A stretch of 64,000 nt of DNA from Lactarius indigo (Eukaryota; Basidiomycota; Agaricomycetes; Russulales; Russulaceae), in the NCBI GenBank assembly GCA_025766275.1, contig JAFKAC010000123.1, positions 1 to 64,000 on the forward strand, written 5' to 3'. The notes under the pieces are model-generated. The model was not told the origin of the DNA. It did no database searches and was given only the letters and a program-made list of their open reading frames with translations. How positions within the stretch are numbered: the first letter of the stretch is position 1; each line of letters opens with the position of its first letter. Made by a program: the position numbers and the translations under genes. Positions 20,283-31,664 of this stretch are shown here, piece after piece.

Positions 20283-20682
20283 TGTTGGAACATGATAAGT
20301 ACGTAAGGACCTTATCTATAGCAGTTACAACATTACGGTACTATGTTTACCATATTAGGCAAGTCAGGATACGTATGGTAGTGGGCGTATCATGTCTGGT
20401 GATGAGGAGAAGTCTCATGGCTGTCTCAGAAGTGCAAAACACATCAGGCGTGTGTAAAAACGCGATATTGTGGACGCCTTACTCATCACTTTTGCGCAAA
20501 TGGACATGGTGGGGCCATAGAGCATAAATATCCTCCTATGGGGAGGGAGGCGAATACAGAACTTCACCCCTCTTCACTTGTGCACACTCTCCCCTCTGAA
20601 ACAGTCTCTCAACCTACTGCAAAGGTGAGAACGTCCCTCCTGCGTGCTGTGCTTTAGCCTGTAAGGCTTTTGCTGTGCAATA
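20283..20682 (+). repeat. 3' LTR of copia 1
   Basis: It starts TGTTGGAACA after the purine tract and ends CTGTGCAATA; the copia 2 LTR ends CTGTGCAACA. A gypsy LTR begins at the next base. Confidence 0.85.
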
Positions 20683-21214
20683 TGTTACGGTATGGACTTA
20701 ATGACTCATTACACATGACTCATGACCAGTTATGACTACGGTCCGGTATCGATATTAGTCATGGACTCTTACTTCACATCAGTCATGGACTCTTACTTCA
20801 CATCAGTCAGCATAGTAGTTCACATGTGATTGTGACTCATGTATGACTCATTCCTAGGATAGCTGTACTAGGGTTCGAGCTAGTTACGCTATTGGTTTCT
20901 TACTATTCCAGCGGCGCTTTAAAGCCCGCGTGTATCTGTATAAGTAGTCGCCTTAGAAGACCAAGAGTCCCCATCTTGGTCTTCTTCAATCCACCATCTT
21001 GACTCGTCTTTGCTTGCCTTAGTCTTCGACTAAGTGTGCCTCCACTCCTATCCACCAAGGGATAGTACTTCTTTATCTTGAGCTGCAGCGTGTGCCTGTG
21101 TGCCCCTGTTCAGCCTGCGTTGGGTTGACACGTGATCCCCATTCGCCTATCTTTCGCTAAGTTGATTACGCCCTCTTCAAGTCCAAGTCAGACTGATGCC
21201 GGTGGAGTGTAACA
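20683..21214 (+). repeat. solo gypsy LTR (G2 family)
   Basis: It begins TGTTACGG and ends GTGTAACA, closely similar to the G2 LTRs, with an extra ~24-bp internal tandem duplication near 20760-20805. No internal region or target-site duplication is visible; both flanks are other LTRs. Confidence 0.75.
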
Positions 21215-21650
21215 CAACACAAGCAGTGAGAACTGATGTGGACCAGGAGCATACATGGTACTCTACTTATACTCCTACAGAGAGTGACAGTAGTACAATG
21301 CTAGTAACACTAGTCACAAAGTACAAGAGGCTTATTGTTCTACAAAGGGACAAAAGAGTGGATGCTTTGAGAACAAGGACATGGAGAGCAAGGAGAGTCC
21401 AGAGTAAGATGATATCACAGTGACATCATAATAAGGATAAGAACAAAAACAGAATAAAGAGATGTAGTACAATGAAAAGTCCAGAAGTAGTCCATATGAT
21501 GTCATTGTACATGATGTCATAGATAAGCTAGGAAGTCCAAGATTGTACAGATCATATAATCTAATCTACAAGTCCATATATCTTATCTAAAGCAGTCTGT
21601 ATCTGCAAGTTCTTTTGAGCCGCTAAGTGCACAGGGGTCACTTATCAACA
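21215..21650 (-). repeat. partial LTR of the copia 3 family
   Basis: It is the reverse complement of the first ~440 bp of the copia 3 LTR, ending CACTTATCAACA. The part nearest 21215 is missing at the junction with the gypsy LTR. Confidence 0.75.
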
Positions 21651-21785
21651 TAATGGTCCCGCATTTGTCGATGATGATCATACATGGGCCAAGTAATGGT
21701 CCCATGTTTGACCATCATGGTCATATGTGGGCCAAGTAATGGTCCTATGTTTGACCATCATGGTCAAATGCAGGACCATTATTTG
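21651..21785. repeat. short ~55-bp tandem repeat with palindrome
   Basis: About two and a half units of TAATGGTCC...TTTGACCATCATGGTC; the core TTTGACCATCATGGTCAAA is a palindrome. A telomere-like stretch (AACCCTGAACCC) follows near 21833-21845. Confidence 0.5.
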
Positions 21786-22119
21786 GATATACATGGTAAC
21801 CCTAAGTCAAAATACATCCAGAACCCACAGTGAACCCTGAACCCAGTTATCATTTGTCTACATATAATGTGCCACTGAGTGTCTGTACTTGTCTGTGAGC
21901 GTCCTGGACACTCACACACTGCACACACACTGTACATCATGTGCACACATGATTGTGCAGACCTGCTGTGTCTTAAGCATTTATATTCATTTGATGTATG
22001 TGTATATCAATTCTGCATCACAGCATGTGATACTGAGTGTGTATACTCACCTGTGAGTGTTCTTGATGCTTGCTCACTGCATACAGAGTGTACATGTCAT
22101 CAATGATATGTGCAGCCCA

Positions 22120-22340
22120 CCCCTGGCCTACCCCTAGGTATGCTGCTGAATTCACCCCTAGGGTGTGTAAAGAATGCTCATAGTGCTTGCAATGAAGAAG
22201 GTACAGTAATTGAAAGAAGGCCCTGATGAGCTTAAAAGTGAAAGGGTTAGCACTGGGTAGCCCCCACTGCTCTTGGCCCTCTTTCACCATCTTATCAGTT
22301 CCAGCACCGTCACTTCACTCCAGTGCTTTGTATACTCCCT
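22120..22340 (+). mobile_element. hammerhead element fragment, copy E
   Basis: The 3' part of a subfamily-C-like element: a GAAGGTA block, hammerhead, a hairpin with AGCAC/GTGCT arms, then CTCCCT and the telomeric seam. How far it reaches to the left is not clear; 21850-22120 has no recognised gene. Confidence 0.6.
22211..22286 (+). ncRNA. type I hammerhead ribozyme, copy E
   Basis: CTGATGA is at 22223-22229, stem II GCTT-AA-AAGT at 22230-22239, GAAA at 22240-22243, UU at 22273-22274 and cleavage is 22274|22275. Stem I TGAAAGAAGGCC pairs with GGCCCTCTTTCA; the outer C-G pair of copy C is T-A here, a compensated change. Confidence 0.85.
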
Positions 22341-22350
22341 CCCTAAACCC
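22341..22350 (+). repeat. internal telomeric seam 4 (CCCTAAACCC)
   Basis: It follows the 3' end of copy E and interrupts a Helitron protein on the minus strand in mid-frame. Confidence 0.75.
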
Positions 22351-23810
22351 ATCTGGTGGCAAAAGAGACCCAGCTCTGTGAATGAGCTCTCCATGAAGCC
22401 TAAATGTATATGGCCCTCCACCTCTCTGGTTGATGAACTCATCCAGTTTTCTTTCCACAGAAGTCATGGCCAATGCACTGTTATAATTTTGAATGTGCAG
22501 GCGGAAGTTCTTTCCAATTGGGTCTTAAGAAGTCAAGAGATGGAACAACTCAGGAGGAGGTTGCTGAAGAGGTGGAAGGGAGATCTTGCCAGTATAACAA
22601 CACATGCCAAACTTGGGATTGTGCATGGAGGATCTGAAAAGGCACTCAGCTAACCAGTGAAGGGCCTTGCAATCAGAGCATTGAATGGTAAGGTCTCCAA
22701 GGTTATGAACATCCTAAGCAGGGTCAAAAGGATGGTGTGCAATAGGAAGTATAAGAGGAGGCTGTTGCGGATGCTATATATATAATTAGTATTTTATATA
22801 AAAAGTTGAAAAAATTAATTTATGCTTACATGAAAAGGTTGTATGGGATTGGCTGGACAATTAGGTGGAAGGAGAGCATGTATAGGAGCTAACTGAGCAG
22901 GAGGTAAAATAGGGGGGGCAACAAAGGGGGAAGGAATAGGAGCAACAACAGAGCTAGTGCCAGAAGCAGCAGCAGGAACCAAAGCAGGGGCAGGGGCAGG
23001 GATAGGGGCAGAGACAGAAGCAGAGATGGAGGCAGGGGGCAGAAGAGGTGGTGCTGGTGGAAGCATCTAATTAATTTTTAGAAAGTAGTTAGAGCAAATA
23101 CTTTTAAAATAAAAAAAAAGGCTTACAGATGAAGCAGCAGCAGAGCCATGAAGACAACAGGGGCAGCGCCTTAGAGGCATAGGATGAGGAGGAATGTGAG
23201 CCAGCTGGATAGCTAAATTAGCTGGTAAATGATGGTACTCTTGGCCATTTAAGGTTGGTGGCCTGGGAAGAGTGGGAGCTACTGGTGTACAACAATTTTT
23301 AGAACTGCCCATTTGATGGCTATCATGCTCTTGCTGGTGTGCAGCATGTTGACTATGCTGAGGGGATGTAGGAGGAGTGACGTGCATGGCAGCTCCAGAA
23401 AGAGGGGCAGGGGCAAGAGGGATGGCAGGGGAGGCAGGGGGGAGAGCAGGGGCAGAAGTGGGGGAAATAGCAGGAGCAGAAGTGGGGGGGACAGCAGGGG
23501 CAGAAGTAGAAACAGAACCAAGTCCAGAGCCAAAGTCAAGACCAAGAGCAGAGGAAGGAGCAACAGGCATTCTAACCACAATATAAAACAGCCAAGTCCT
23601 CCAAAGACTGTGAAATTGGTGCAAGCAGTGGCAGTTGAAAATGGAGCAACTTCCAATAAGGAAGGGGAGGTAACTTAGTTGTGGTAAAAACCACCTCACT
23701 AACCCAATCTCCCTGCACACTGTGCCCAGAGAGAGGTCCACTCTTAAAAAGACCTTGGCAACCAGCAAATACCCTGTTTTCACAGGGAAGCCAGGGAGGT
23801 AGGACTTCAC
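22351..23810 (-). pseudogene. Helitron replicase-helicase, N-terminal part, cut by telomeric seam
   Basis: Exons on the minus strand are about 23810-23127, 23066-22830 and 22773-22351, with GTAAGC donors and AG acceptors. The first two encode proline/alanine-rich low-complexity sequence. The last has the conserved block before the Helitron Rep domain: CSDCKALHWLAE, FGMCCYTGKISLPPL, FRLHIQNYNSALAMTSVE and GGPYTFRLHGELIHRAGSLL, ending PPDG at the seam. TAG and TAA stops occur in the last exon, each explained by a CAG or CAA codon losing its C. The Rep catalytic motifs and helicase are missing. Confidence 0.75.
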
Positions 23811-25317
23811 TAAGCATCACCTTGGTCTACAAAGTCTTCAAGGTTCAACTGCCAACTGAAAAAAGGCAGCACAGTCACCCCTGAGCACAGCAAAAGCCAA
23901 AAGGGAGCCCCTAAAAGTATTTCAATCAGCAAATTTAGCAACATGTTGCATCAAGGAAATATACAAAAAATGGGTTGAAAACTGGCAGAAAAGCATATCA
24001 GAAAATATATTTCAATATTAATAATGTAGACACACCTTTGATGATAAGGATAGAGGGATAGGAGGTGGGTAGAGAGGTCTGAAAAAAAAAGGTGTTGTTG
24101 AGGCTGAGAAAAGTGTTTTTTTGTGATGTAGAGTCTTTGGTGGGGCAAAAGTAATGCAAATTTCATGTTCATGAAGTTTGCTTTTGCTTACAAATTGACT
24201 TCCTTTTTTAAAAAGCCAGCCACATCTCTGAAATTCAATGAAATGCACACTTGCTTACCAACATTCCTTTTCGAGAAGCTAGCCACCCTACTGAAAACAC
24301 AGCAGGTTTTCACTTAGTCATTACACTATTAGTCAGCAGCTGACAAACAACATTTCCTTTTCGAGGACTAAGGTGTTTTACTATAGTAGATCTGTCAGTG
24401 TCTGAACAGTGTTCCCCTCAGTCATTTCTATCCTACCACAGCTGAGGATACATACTTTACTCATTGACTAGCTTACTGCTTAGACTAACCATATGATAAG
24501 GATCATCCTAGGTATAATAATACAGTCATTTCTATCCTACTGCAACTAAGTGATTGTTCTAGTCCTTTATAAAAGAGAAACCAAGAATGGAGCAAAAAGG
24601 GGAACAAGACCCCTATAAGTCTGAAAACATATGAGATGAAATAGATATAAAACAGTGGGTCTTGAATGGCCACATATAACTGTGGTGGTGTTCTTTTGTG
24701 TGGGTTTGAGTTGGCTAGGTTGAGCATGCTGAAATGCAACAAATTTCTAAGGCTGCTAAGCTTTACACTCCCACTCAGCATGAATCGTCCTATTGTGCTG
24801 ATAAATTCTGTCATAAATTCCCCTACCATCTTTCCTTTTTCATCCCTATCTGATCTGATCCATCTCTTCTAGCACCTTCTATGCTATTTTTGTCCTCTAC
24901 TGTCTGATCCCCTGATATCATTTTGACACCTTATGACACCATTCTGATGCCTTTAGCACTATCTATTCACAGCCAGTAGCATTATGCACTTAGGTACAAT
25001 CCTGTACTATATGAGCACCCCTGTAGTATGCCTTAGCTTTTTAGCTTTGGTTTAATCAATTATCTATGTTGTTGGCTTTCTATTTGGCTTTTAAGTGCTT
25101 AAGCCCCTTCAGCACTCAGTTCCATTGACTCTATCACCTCTCAGCACACTTTCCCTTAATTCTAGTCTTATCCTCCCCCTTGACACACTGGGTTAGCCCC
25201 AGTGTTATGTGCTCTTTAAACTTAGGCCCTTGTGCTCATCCATTACCAACTCAACTTCAGCTTTTAAACTTAGGCCAGCAAGCTTGTCCAGTGTTCAACC
25301 TTTCTGACTTAGGTATC
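23811..25317. other. gene-poor decayed stretch
   Basis: No convincing gene is seen on either strand. A phrase of about 16 bp (CATTTCTATCCTAC) occurs twice, near 24421 and 24527. A 108-codon minus-strand frame at 24503-24829 is hydrophobic but matches nothing I recognise. Confidence 0.4.
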
Positions 25318-25879
25318 TGATGAACAGCACATATAAAGATGATACTCACAGTGACAAGGGAGACTGTGGTGAGATACCAAGGGTGGCTGGAAGCAGCAAC
25401 AGGGAAGTCAAGCAGTGTGAAGCAAGATGATAATCTGGCACACAGCAGTGAGAGAACTGATGTGAACCAGGAGCATACATGGTACTCTACTTATACTCTT
25501 ACAGAGAGTGACAATAGTATAACTGCTAATAACACTAGTCACAGAATACAAAGGTGGTATTGTTCTACAAAGGGACAAAGGAGTGGATGCTTTGAGAACA
25601 AGAAGAGGGAGAACAAGAAGAGTTTAGAACTACAATATCATAGTGACATCATAATAAGTATAGAACAAAGGAAAGTGCAAAGGCATTGAGTACAACACAA
25701 AGTCTGGAGGTGTGATGTCATAGAAGTACAGTGATGTCATACATGACACAATGATAAGGGCTAGATTGTACAGATCATATCTATGTAATCTACAAGTCCA
25801 GTTAATCTAATCTAAAGCAGTCCATGCTGCAAGTCCAGTCCGTACAAGCCACTAAGTGCACACAGGTCACTTATCAACA
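25318..25879 (-). repeat. solo LTR of the copia 3 family with target-site duplication
   Basis: On the plus strand it begins TGATGAACAGC and ends CTTATCAACA; it is the reverse complement of the 573-bp copia 3 LTR. It is flanked by the 5-bp duplication GTATC (25313-25317 and 25880-25884), which shows a true insertion followed by LTR-LTR recombination. Confidence 0.9.
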
Positions 25880-25884
25880 GTATC

Positions 25885-26190
25885 AAGCCCTAGGAGCCCC
25901 TCAGAAGGCTTGATCCCACCTTAGTACAGGGGGACTGCCACTAACCCAGCCACCACAGTTCAGGGGGGTATTACAGAAGACCTTGGGAGTTGCTGCATGC
26001 AGTGCTGATCCAACTTGGCTATTAGCCATGTGACAGGAAGACATTACAGAAGACTACACCCTTGCAAAGGCATAACATAATTCCAAACATCCCCTCATGC
26101 TTATAAATTGTGGACCAGCAAAGCTTTAGTGAAGATATTGGCAATGTTGTTAGCAGAAGAGATTCAGCTAACAATGATCTCCCTGCATCC
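25885..26190. other. unassigned sequence
   Basis: No gene is seen. A short open frame begins here (26110) but runs into the AT-rich block. Confidence 0.4.
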
Positions 26191-27360
26191 TCATACATAT
26201 ATAAGACAACAAAAACACAAGCATTATCTTGTATTTTATATTTTATAAATCCTGATTCTATTATTTCTAATAATTTTTTAGTGAAATTAAAAAAGGGGGT
26301 AAAATATAAAACAAAAATAATGGATTAATTAATTAATTTGATGTATTTTTAATTAAAATTTTTAATAAAATTAAATAAAACAAAGAAAATAATCAAATAA
26401 TTTTTTTATTTTAATATATTATTAAAAATTAAAAATTTAAAACTTACACAAGATAGTTAAGTTGGATTAACTATTATAAAAAAAACTTATAAATAACCTT
26501 AACTTACAATTAATATATTTTATATAAAATTTAATATTGATTTTACTTGAATAATATGTTTAAATGGTTTTTAATGATTTGTTAATTTTAATAATTTAAA
26601 TTATTAATTAAACAATAAATGGACTACTTTTTTTAAACCTATTACTGGTGAGACAACTAAAACACAAGCATTACTAACATTTTAAATTAAATAATTAAAA
26701 GAACACAGGAGGTTAAATTTAAATTCTAAAACCAAAAACCAAATAAACAAAAAGAATAGTGTTAAATAAAATTAAGTTAATTGTCTAATATTTTATAATT
26801 TAAAAAAAAACATATAAAATATTACTTGTTAATTACAATAAACTAGTATTTGTTTAGCAGATTAAAAAATCATAAATTATTTAAGATAATTCTATAAACT
26901 ATATTTTAACTGGAAATATGCTATTTTCAACAGATCCTAATATAAATAATTATTTTGGAATTGTATTTGTTACAGTAGATTCTAATATAATTTAATCTTT
27001 GTAATCCAAATATTTACTTGAAAATAGTGATATTTATCTAAATAATTTACTATTACATCTAGAGAGAAAATAATATAGAGAGAAAATAATAGGAAAATCA
27101 TATAATGAATTATTAGGAAAAATTCATTTTTGTCTTAAATCAAATATTATTTGATTGTTTAAAATTTAAATTATATTTTATGAAAATAGTTGTGAAGTTT
27201 CACTTTCTTCACAAAGATTCTAAATCAGTTTCCAAAAGTTTATTCATATCTTCAACTTGAACAATTAAAGGCTATAAACATTAAAATATTATTATTATTA
27301 TAAATTATTTAATTTTATCAGTAGCTAAATCCATTAAAGTATTTTCAGCTAAACCAATAA
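26190..27360. other. extremely AT-rich island
   Basis: About 1.2 kb of sequence that is mostly A and T; some 60-base lines have only about four G or C. It has runs such as TTAATTAATT and no long reading frame. The edges are sharp, and the phrase ACAC-AAGCATTA occurs at both 26215 and 26660. Possible sources are transferred mitochondrial or plasmid DNA, or strongly C-to-T mutated DNA. Confidence 0.6.
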
Positions 27361-27365
27361 GCCAT

Positions 27366-27490
27366 GTTAGAAGACCAAAAGTCCCCATCTGGGTCTTCCT
27401 CAATCTACTGGCTCTAACTCATCTCTGCCTAGCCTTGAGCTAGAGTGTGTTAATCTTTGCTTATCAAGGGCAAAGCCTAACTGTATTTCA
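27366..27490 (+). repeat. gypsy LTR fragment (G2 family)
   Basis: It is recognisable by the LTR phrase TTAGAAGACCAAAAGTCCCC and the following GGGTCTTCCTCAATC, diverged from the intact LTRs. Confidence 0.65.
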
Positions 27491-29499
27491 CATCAGCAAT
27501 GGAGAACTAAGAGTGTAAGAGATCCATCACCTGGTCTGTGCAGCATTTGCCATACCAAAAAGCAGGCTATCTGGAACAACATCAGCTATAGATGCATGCA
27601 TAAGCTTCAGATACAGTTGGACAGATATAGATGACTGACACCTTATAAAACTAGCCATTGAGTGCATGAAACCCAGTATCAGCACCCTGACTTCATATTG
27701 TTCAGCCTTAGGCAGCTTCTTTTGCTTTGCTTTCAACCTGAACCCACAACATGCTATTTAAAGTCACAGTTGAGATCTTGAATACCTTTACTCAAGAGAT
27801 GGCTGGGATCTAAATAACACCCTGAAATAGGATATGAGAGCCAGACTCAATAGGCAGTAAATGTGTGGCCTTCAATGGAACAAATGGCTCTTTAAATTCT
27901 GTGTAGTCAAAACTGTGGCATCTAAGAGCCTGCAAGCTGGGGGATATGAAGATAAAGATTCACACCCCATTGACCTTGCCCTTGAGATCCCTGACCCTGC
28001 AAAAGTGAAAGAATCTATTCAAAATGTGAAGCAAAGACACTCCTAACTTTATTCTTATAAATAATACACAAGTAACAGGGCCAATGTGCTCTTGCATTGG
28101 CAGGTTATGAACTGGATATTTTGTTCATGCCATTTGGGCTTTCATCAGAGCTTTCAGCATTTTTTATAAAGTTGACAACCCTCCCTCCTTTTTACTTGTC
28201 AAATACCTTTATGGGATCTGCCATCCTAGATACTCAGCCTACAGGTTAGATGATACTAAACATCTTTAGAGATAGTAATTCTTGTGCACAGAGAAACTTC
28301 TGATGTAACCAGAAGTCTAGTCACTATAATTTATCTTAGTGATCCTTAACTAAGTTTAATTTGTAAAAACAGGAAGTGAAACAGACAGATTAAGTTGAAA
28401 TTCACCTTTTTAAGACAGAACCCAAAGGTTTAAATTATTTCTAGAAATATATTTACTGGTGCATGCATTAAAAGGCCAGTGGGATTAAAATTTACAAGAA
28501 GTACTCAAATTAAATCTGTAAGATTAGCTCTAAGCAGACTGAATGCACTCATAGAGTGAACCTCAAGGCTTACCCTAGGATAAATGTCCTTTTGGGGCAT
28601 TATCAGAAAGATTGTAGTCATCCAAATATTACTGAAAGTTTAATCTATACTTGAGTTTTCAAAATAGCTAGAGAAAGATAAAGGAGTCTTTAAAGCAAGG
28701 GATCAAGCACCCAGAAGTTGTATGTAATTCTGCTTTATTAATGACATTAGCTAATTTAATTTTTAGTTCTAGTTTATTCACAATTCTGCTTCTAATCACA
28801 ATTATAATTATTATATACACATGAATGACATAAATCAGATTGCTAAAAAGGTTGAAAAAGATGAGTCTGGTGCATTTCAGTGGCTTAACAACAGCATTCT
28901 TGACATTGATACCATCCACAATGCAACATTTTATAAATTTAACTAATTTTCAATCTGACATAAATTCTGGTTGCCTAAATGCTGTTGTGCTTACTATTAC
29001 TGGTTGCCTAAATGCTGTTGTGCTTACTATTATATTGTTATTACTGTCACTGACTTCTCATTGTCACTTCTTTATTACCACTGTAATTGTGATTACACAG
29101 CTTGTGTTGATAAAGTGTTCTGATGGTAAAATCTTATTAGCATCAGCAAGCCCTACAAATAGCAAAAAGGCTAAGTACTATTCAATGTGACTCTGCAATG
29201 TACTCAAGTATGAGTCTCAGCTGAGGAGTTTTAGTAAGTACTTGTGCTTATAAATGTTGAAATATGTTTTTTTATCTTTTTTTAAGTGAGTTAATATCTT
29301 AATTATATATTTTATTTCTGATCCTCTGATTAATTTACAACTGAGAAGCATCATGCAAACTTGTGCAATGTTTACATATCTATGTGCTGATTGACTTAAT
29401 TACTTTTCCAAGTCACACCAGTAACCTTTTATATCCTCTTTTTAAACTCCTTGAATCTGTACCACCACCATCTAACCCCCACTACCATCTGACTTGAGG
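27491..29499. other. decayed sequence without recognisable gene
   Basis: No supported gene is seen. A short 33-bp unit is duplicated in tandem at about 28968-29034. Near 28120 a frame reads MPFGLSSE, which hints at a ruined reverse transcriptase but is too short to call. Confidence 0.4.
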
Positions 29500-30296
29500 C
29501 TGCCCTATTGCAACTTCAATTGGCTCTAAAGCTAGTTAACAACTTCTCATCCACCTTAATTATAAAAAGTAAGGAAATCTTTCACCAGTTCCTTGCTCAC
29601 CTAGACATCAAAAATTTCCTATCCCTCACAACCTCAAACCAAACATATGCATCTGAGGCCATCCTCAAAGAACTCAAAGACCTAAAGGGAGCCATCATCA
29701 AGCTCAGTCCATAAGCTAGGCAGGACATTGACCTACATTGACCCACCCATAACTCTAACCCCAAAAATGCACTCCCCACCCCAAAACCCAAGCCCTCCTC
29801 TTCTACACTACCTTTCAGACCTACCCTAAATATAGCTCACACATGTATCTCCACCCCTGACTCCTGCCCTCCCTTAACCAGCTTAATAGATAAGCTAAAT
29901 GCCCTTTTCCAGTTAGACATCCCAAGTCACATGCACTTCTTATCAGTCAGATGGTCAGGCACAGGCAACTTAGTCATTACAGGTAGACCAAACAGCACAG
30001 TACACTGACTGCTTGAACTAGAACATCAGATACAGTCAGCCATCACCAAACACCTATTCACCTCCTCCCCCCCCTCCTCACCATCAATAACAAGTGGTCC
30101 AAAGTGCTTATCAACAATGTCCCCACAGGAGTCACCACTACCACAGGACCCACTTCCTCCCATGACTGCCATCTGGTGCTCCTCACACACAACCCTGTCT
30201 ATGCTGCCCTGTTGGTTACTCAATGACCAAGCTGGGTCAGATGCCCTTCCCCATATGACAGCAATAGGCTCTGAGAGCTAATCAAGCACAAGACCC
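29500..30296 (+). pseudogene. LINE (non-LTR retrotransposon) ORF1 fragment
   Basis: Disrupted frames show the fungal LINE ORF1 pattern: MHFLSVRWSGTGNLVITGRP, then KWSKVLINNVPTGV, then CHLVLLTHNPVYAALL and PSWVRCPSPYDS. These blocks are typical of the gag-like ORF1 of Tad1-type elements. Several stops and frame changes are present, and the copia 2 LTR truncates the fragment at 30297. Confidence 0.6.
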
Positions 30297-30697
30297 TGTT
30301 GCACAGCAAAAGCCTTACAGGCTAAAGCGCAGCACGCAGGAGGGATGTTCTCACCTTTGCAGTAGGTTGAGAGACTGTTTTAGAGGGGAGAGTGTGCATA
30401 AGTGAAGAGGGGTGAAGTTTTGTATTTGCCTCCCTCCCCATAGGAGGATATTTATGCTCTATGGCCCCACCATGTTCATTTGCACAAAAGTGATGAGTAA
30501 AGGCGTCCACAATATTGCATTTTTACACACACCTGATGTGTTTCACACTTCTGAGACACTCATGAGACTTCTCATCACCACTGGACATGATACACCCACT
30601 ACCATATGTATCCTGACTTGCCTAATATGGTAAACATAGTACCGTAATGTTGTAACTGCTATAGATAAGGTCCTTACGTACTTATCATGTTCCAACA
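30297..30697 (-). repeat. 3' LTR of copia 2
   Basis: On the minus strand it runs TGTTGGAACA...CTGTGCAACA, 401 bp, preceded by the purine tract AAGGGGGAG. It is the same LTR as at 20283-20682. Confidence 0.85.
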
Positions 30698-30896
30698 CTC
30701 CCCCTTGCTTAGTGCAGCTAGTAAAGCACTTCTAAGCAATAGCCTTACTCTATAGACATAAGGATCAGTAATAAACATTGACCAGAAAGGTCTTGATCCT
30801 CAAATGTCATAGGGATGTATAGGGGATCTGGTTGTGGGGTCATTGCAACATCCTTTTTGTGAGGGGTTTTGTAAATCGTAGTAAAGATGCTACACC

Positions 30897-31476
30897 TGTT
30901 ATGATCCGACGCTTTGGACCTCAGTCACAGTATGTTTCTACCTTGCTTTTCCTCTTTTATACTATACCTTGTTACCAAAGGAGCTACCGCTACTAGTGGC
31001 ACTGTTTCCTTTGATCTGAATATCTCCTTGTTCCATTTGGTCTCTTTGATATTGTGTGGACTTGTGTTCATGTTGCTTAGAACCTCATCCTATATAAACC
31101 TGTACCATAGACCATAGAAAGCCAAACTTGGCTTCATTTGCAATCTAGCAACCTTGCCTTCGTACTTTGGTGTGACCTCGCTCTATTCCCTTCTTCTTGT
31201 GCATCCCCTACCTTAGTCCTTAACCAGGACACTCTGAAGTCTTTGCAGTTGAACTATATCAATGCATCACACCTGTTATACTCTGTGCACTAGCAAGATC
31301 AAGTGTAGAGAAGTGTTAGACACTTCAGACGAGGAGTCCTACATTACAGAGTAGTGCTGCACCTTGTGTCACACTTTTGTCACTCATATTTTATAGCAAT
31401 AAGACAACAGACATCTTCGCTTGATACTTGTGTGATTCAGAATCTCCAGAACCCACACCCCTGCTAGGGCGTAACA
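30897..31476 (+). repeat. solo LTR nested in copia 2, with target-site duplication
   Basis: A 580-bp unit TGTTATGATCC...GGGCGTAACA interrupts the copia 2 3' untranslated region. It is flanked by ACACC at 30892-30896 and 31477-31481, and the uninterrupted site is present in copia 1. The TGTTA...TAACA ends suggest a gypsy-type LTR of a different subfamily. Confidence 0.9.
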
Positions 31477-31664
31477 ACACCCCAACAATGGTTGTCAATC
31501 CTTGGTTTCTTGTGAGCAATTTGAGTTCTCATACTATGCCTGGATAGAACAGGATGTGAGAACAAGTCGTTCATGACACACTTCTAAAGAAGAAGCAGTG
31601 TACACAGAGAAGCTACAAAAAACCCTTTTTATCTGCTACACTTCAAGCATAGTGGTCAAGTTGC

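Larger units (their letters stand above)
17943..20682 (+). mobile_element. Ty1/copia element copia 1, 5'-truncated
   Basis: The RT-RNase H half, a ~490-bp 3' untranslated stretch, a purine tract AAGGGGGAG and a 400-bp 3' LTR remain. Gag, protease and integrase are absent; the left edge is the G1 LTR. Confidence 0.85.

Noticed and set aside
28100..28260. Reverse transcriptase remnant near MPFGLSSE
   Set aside because: Only one short motif-like stretch; no neighbouring RT motif could be placed.
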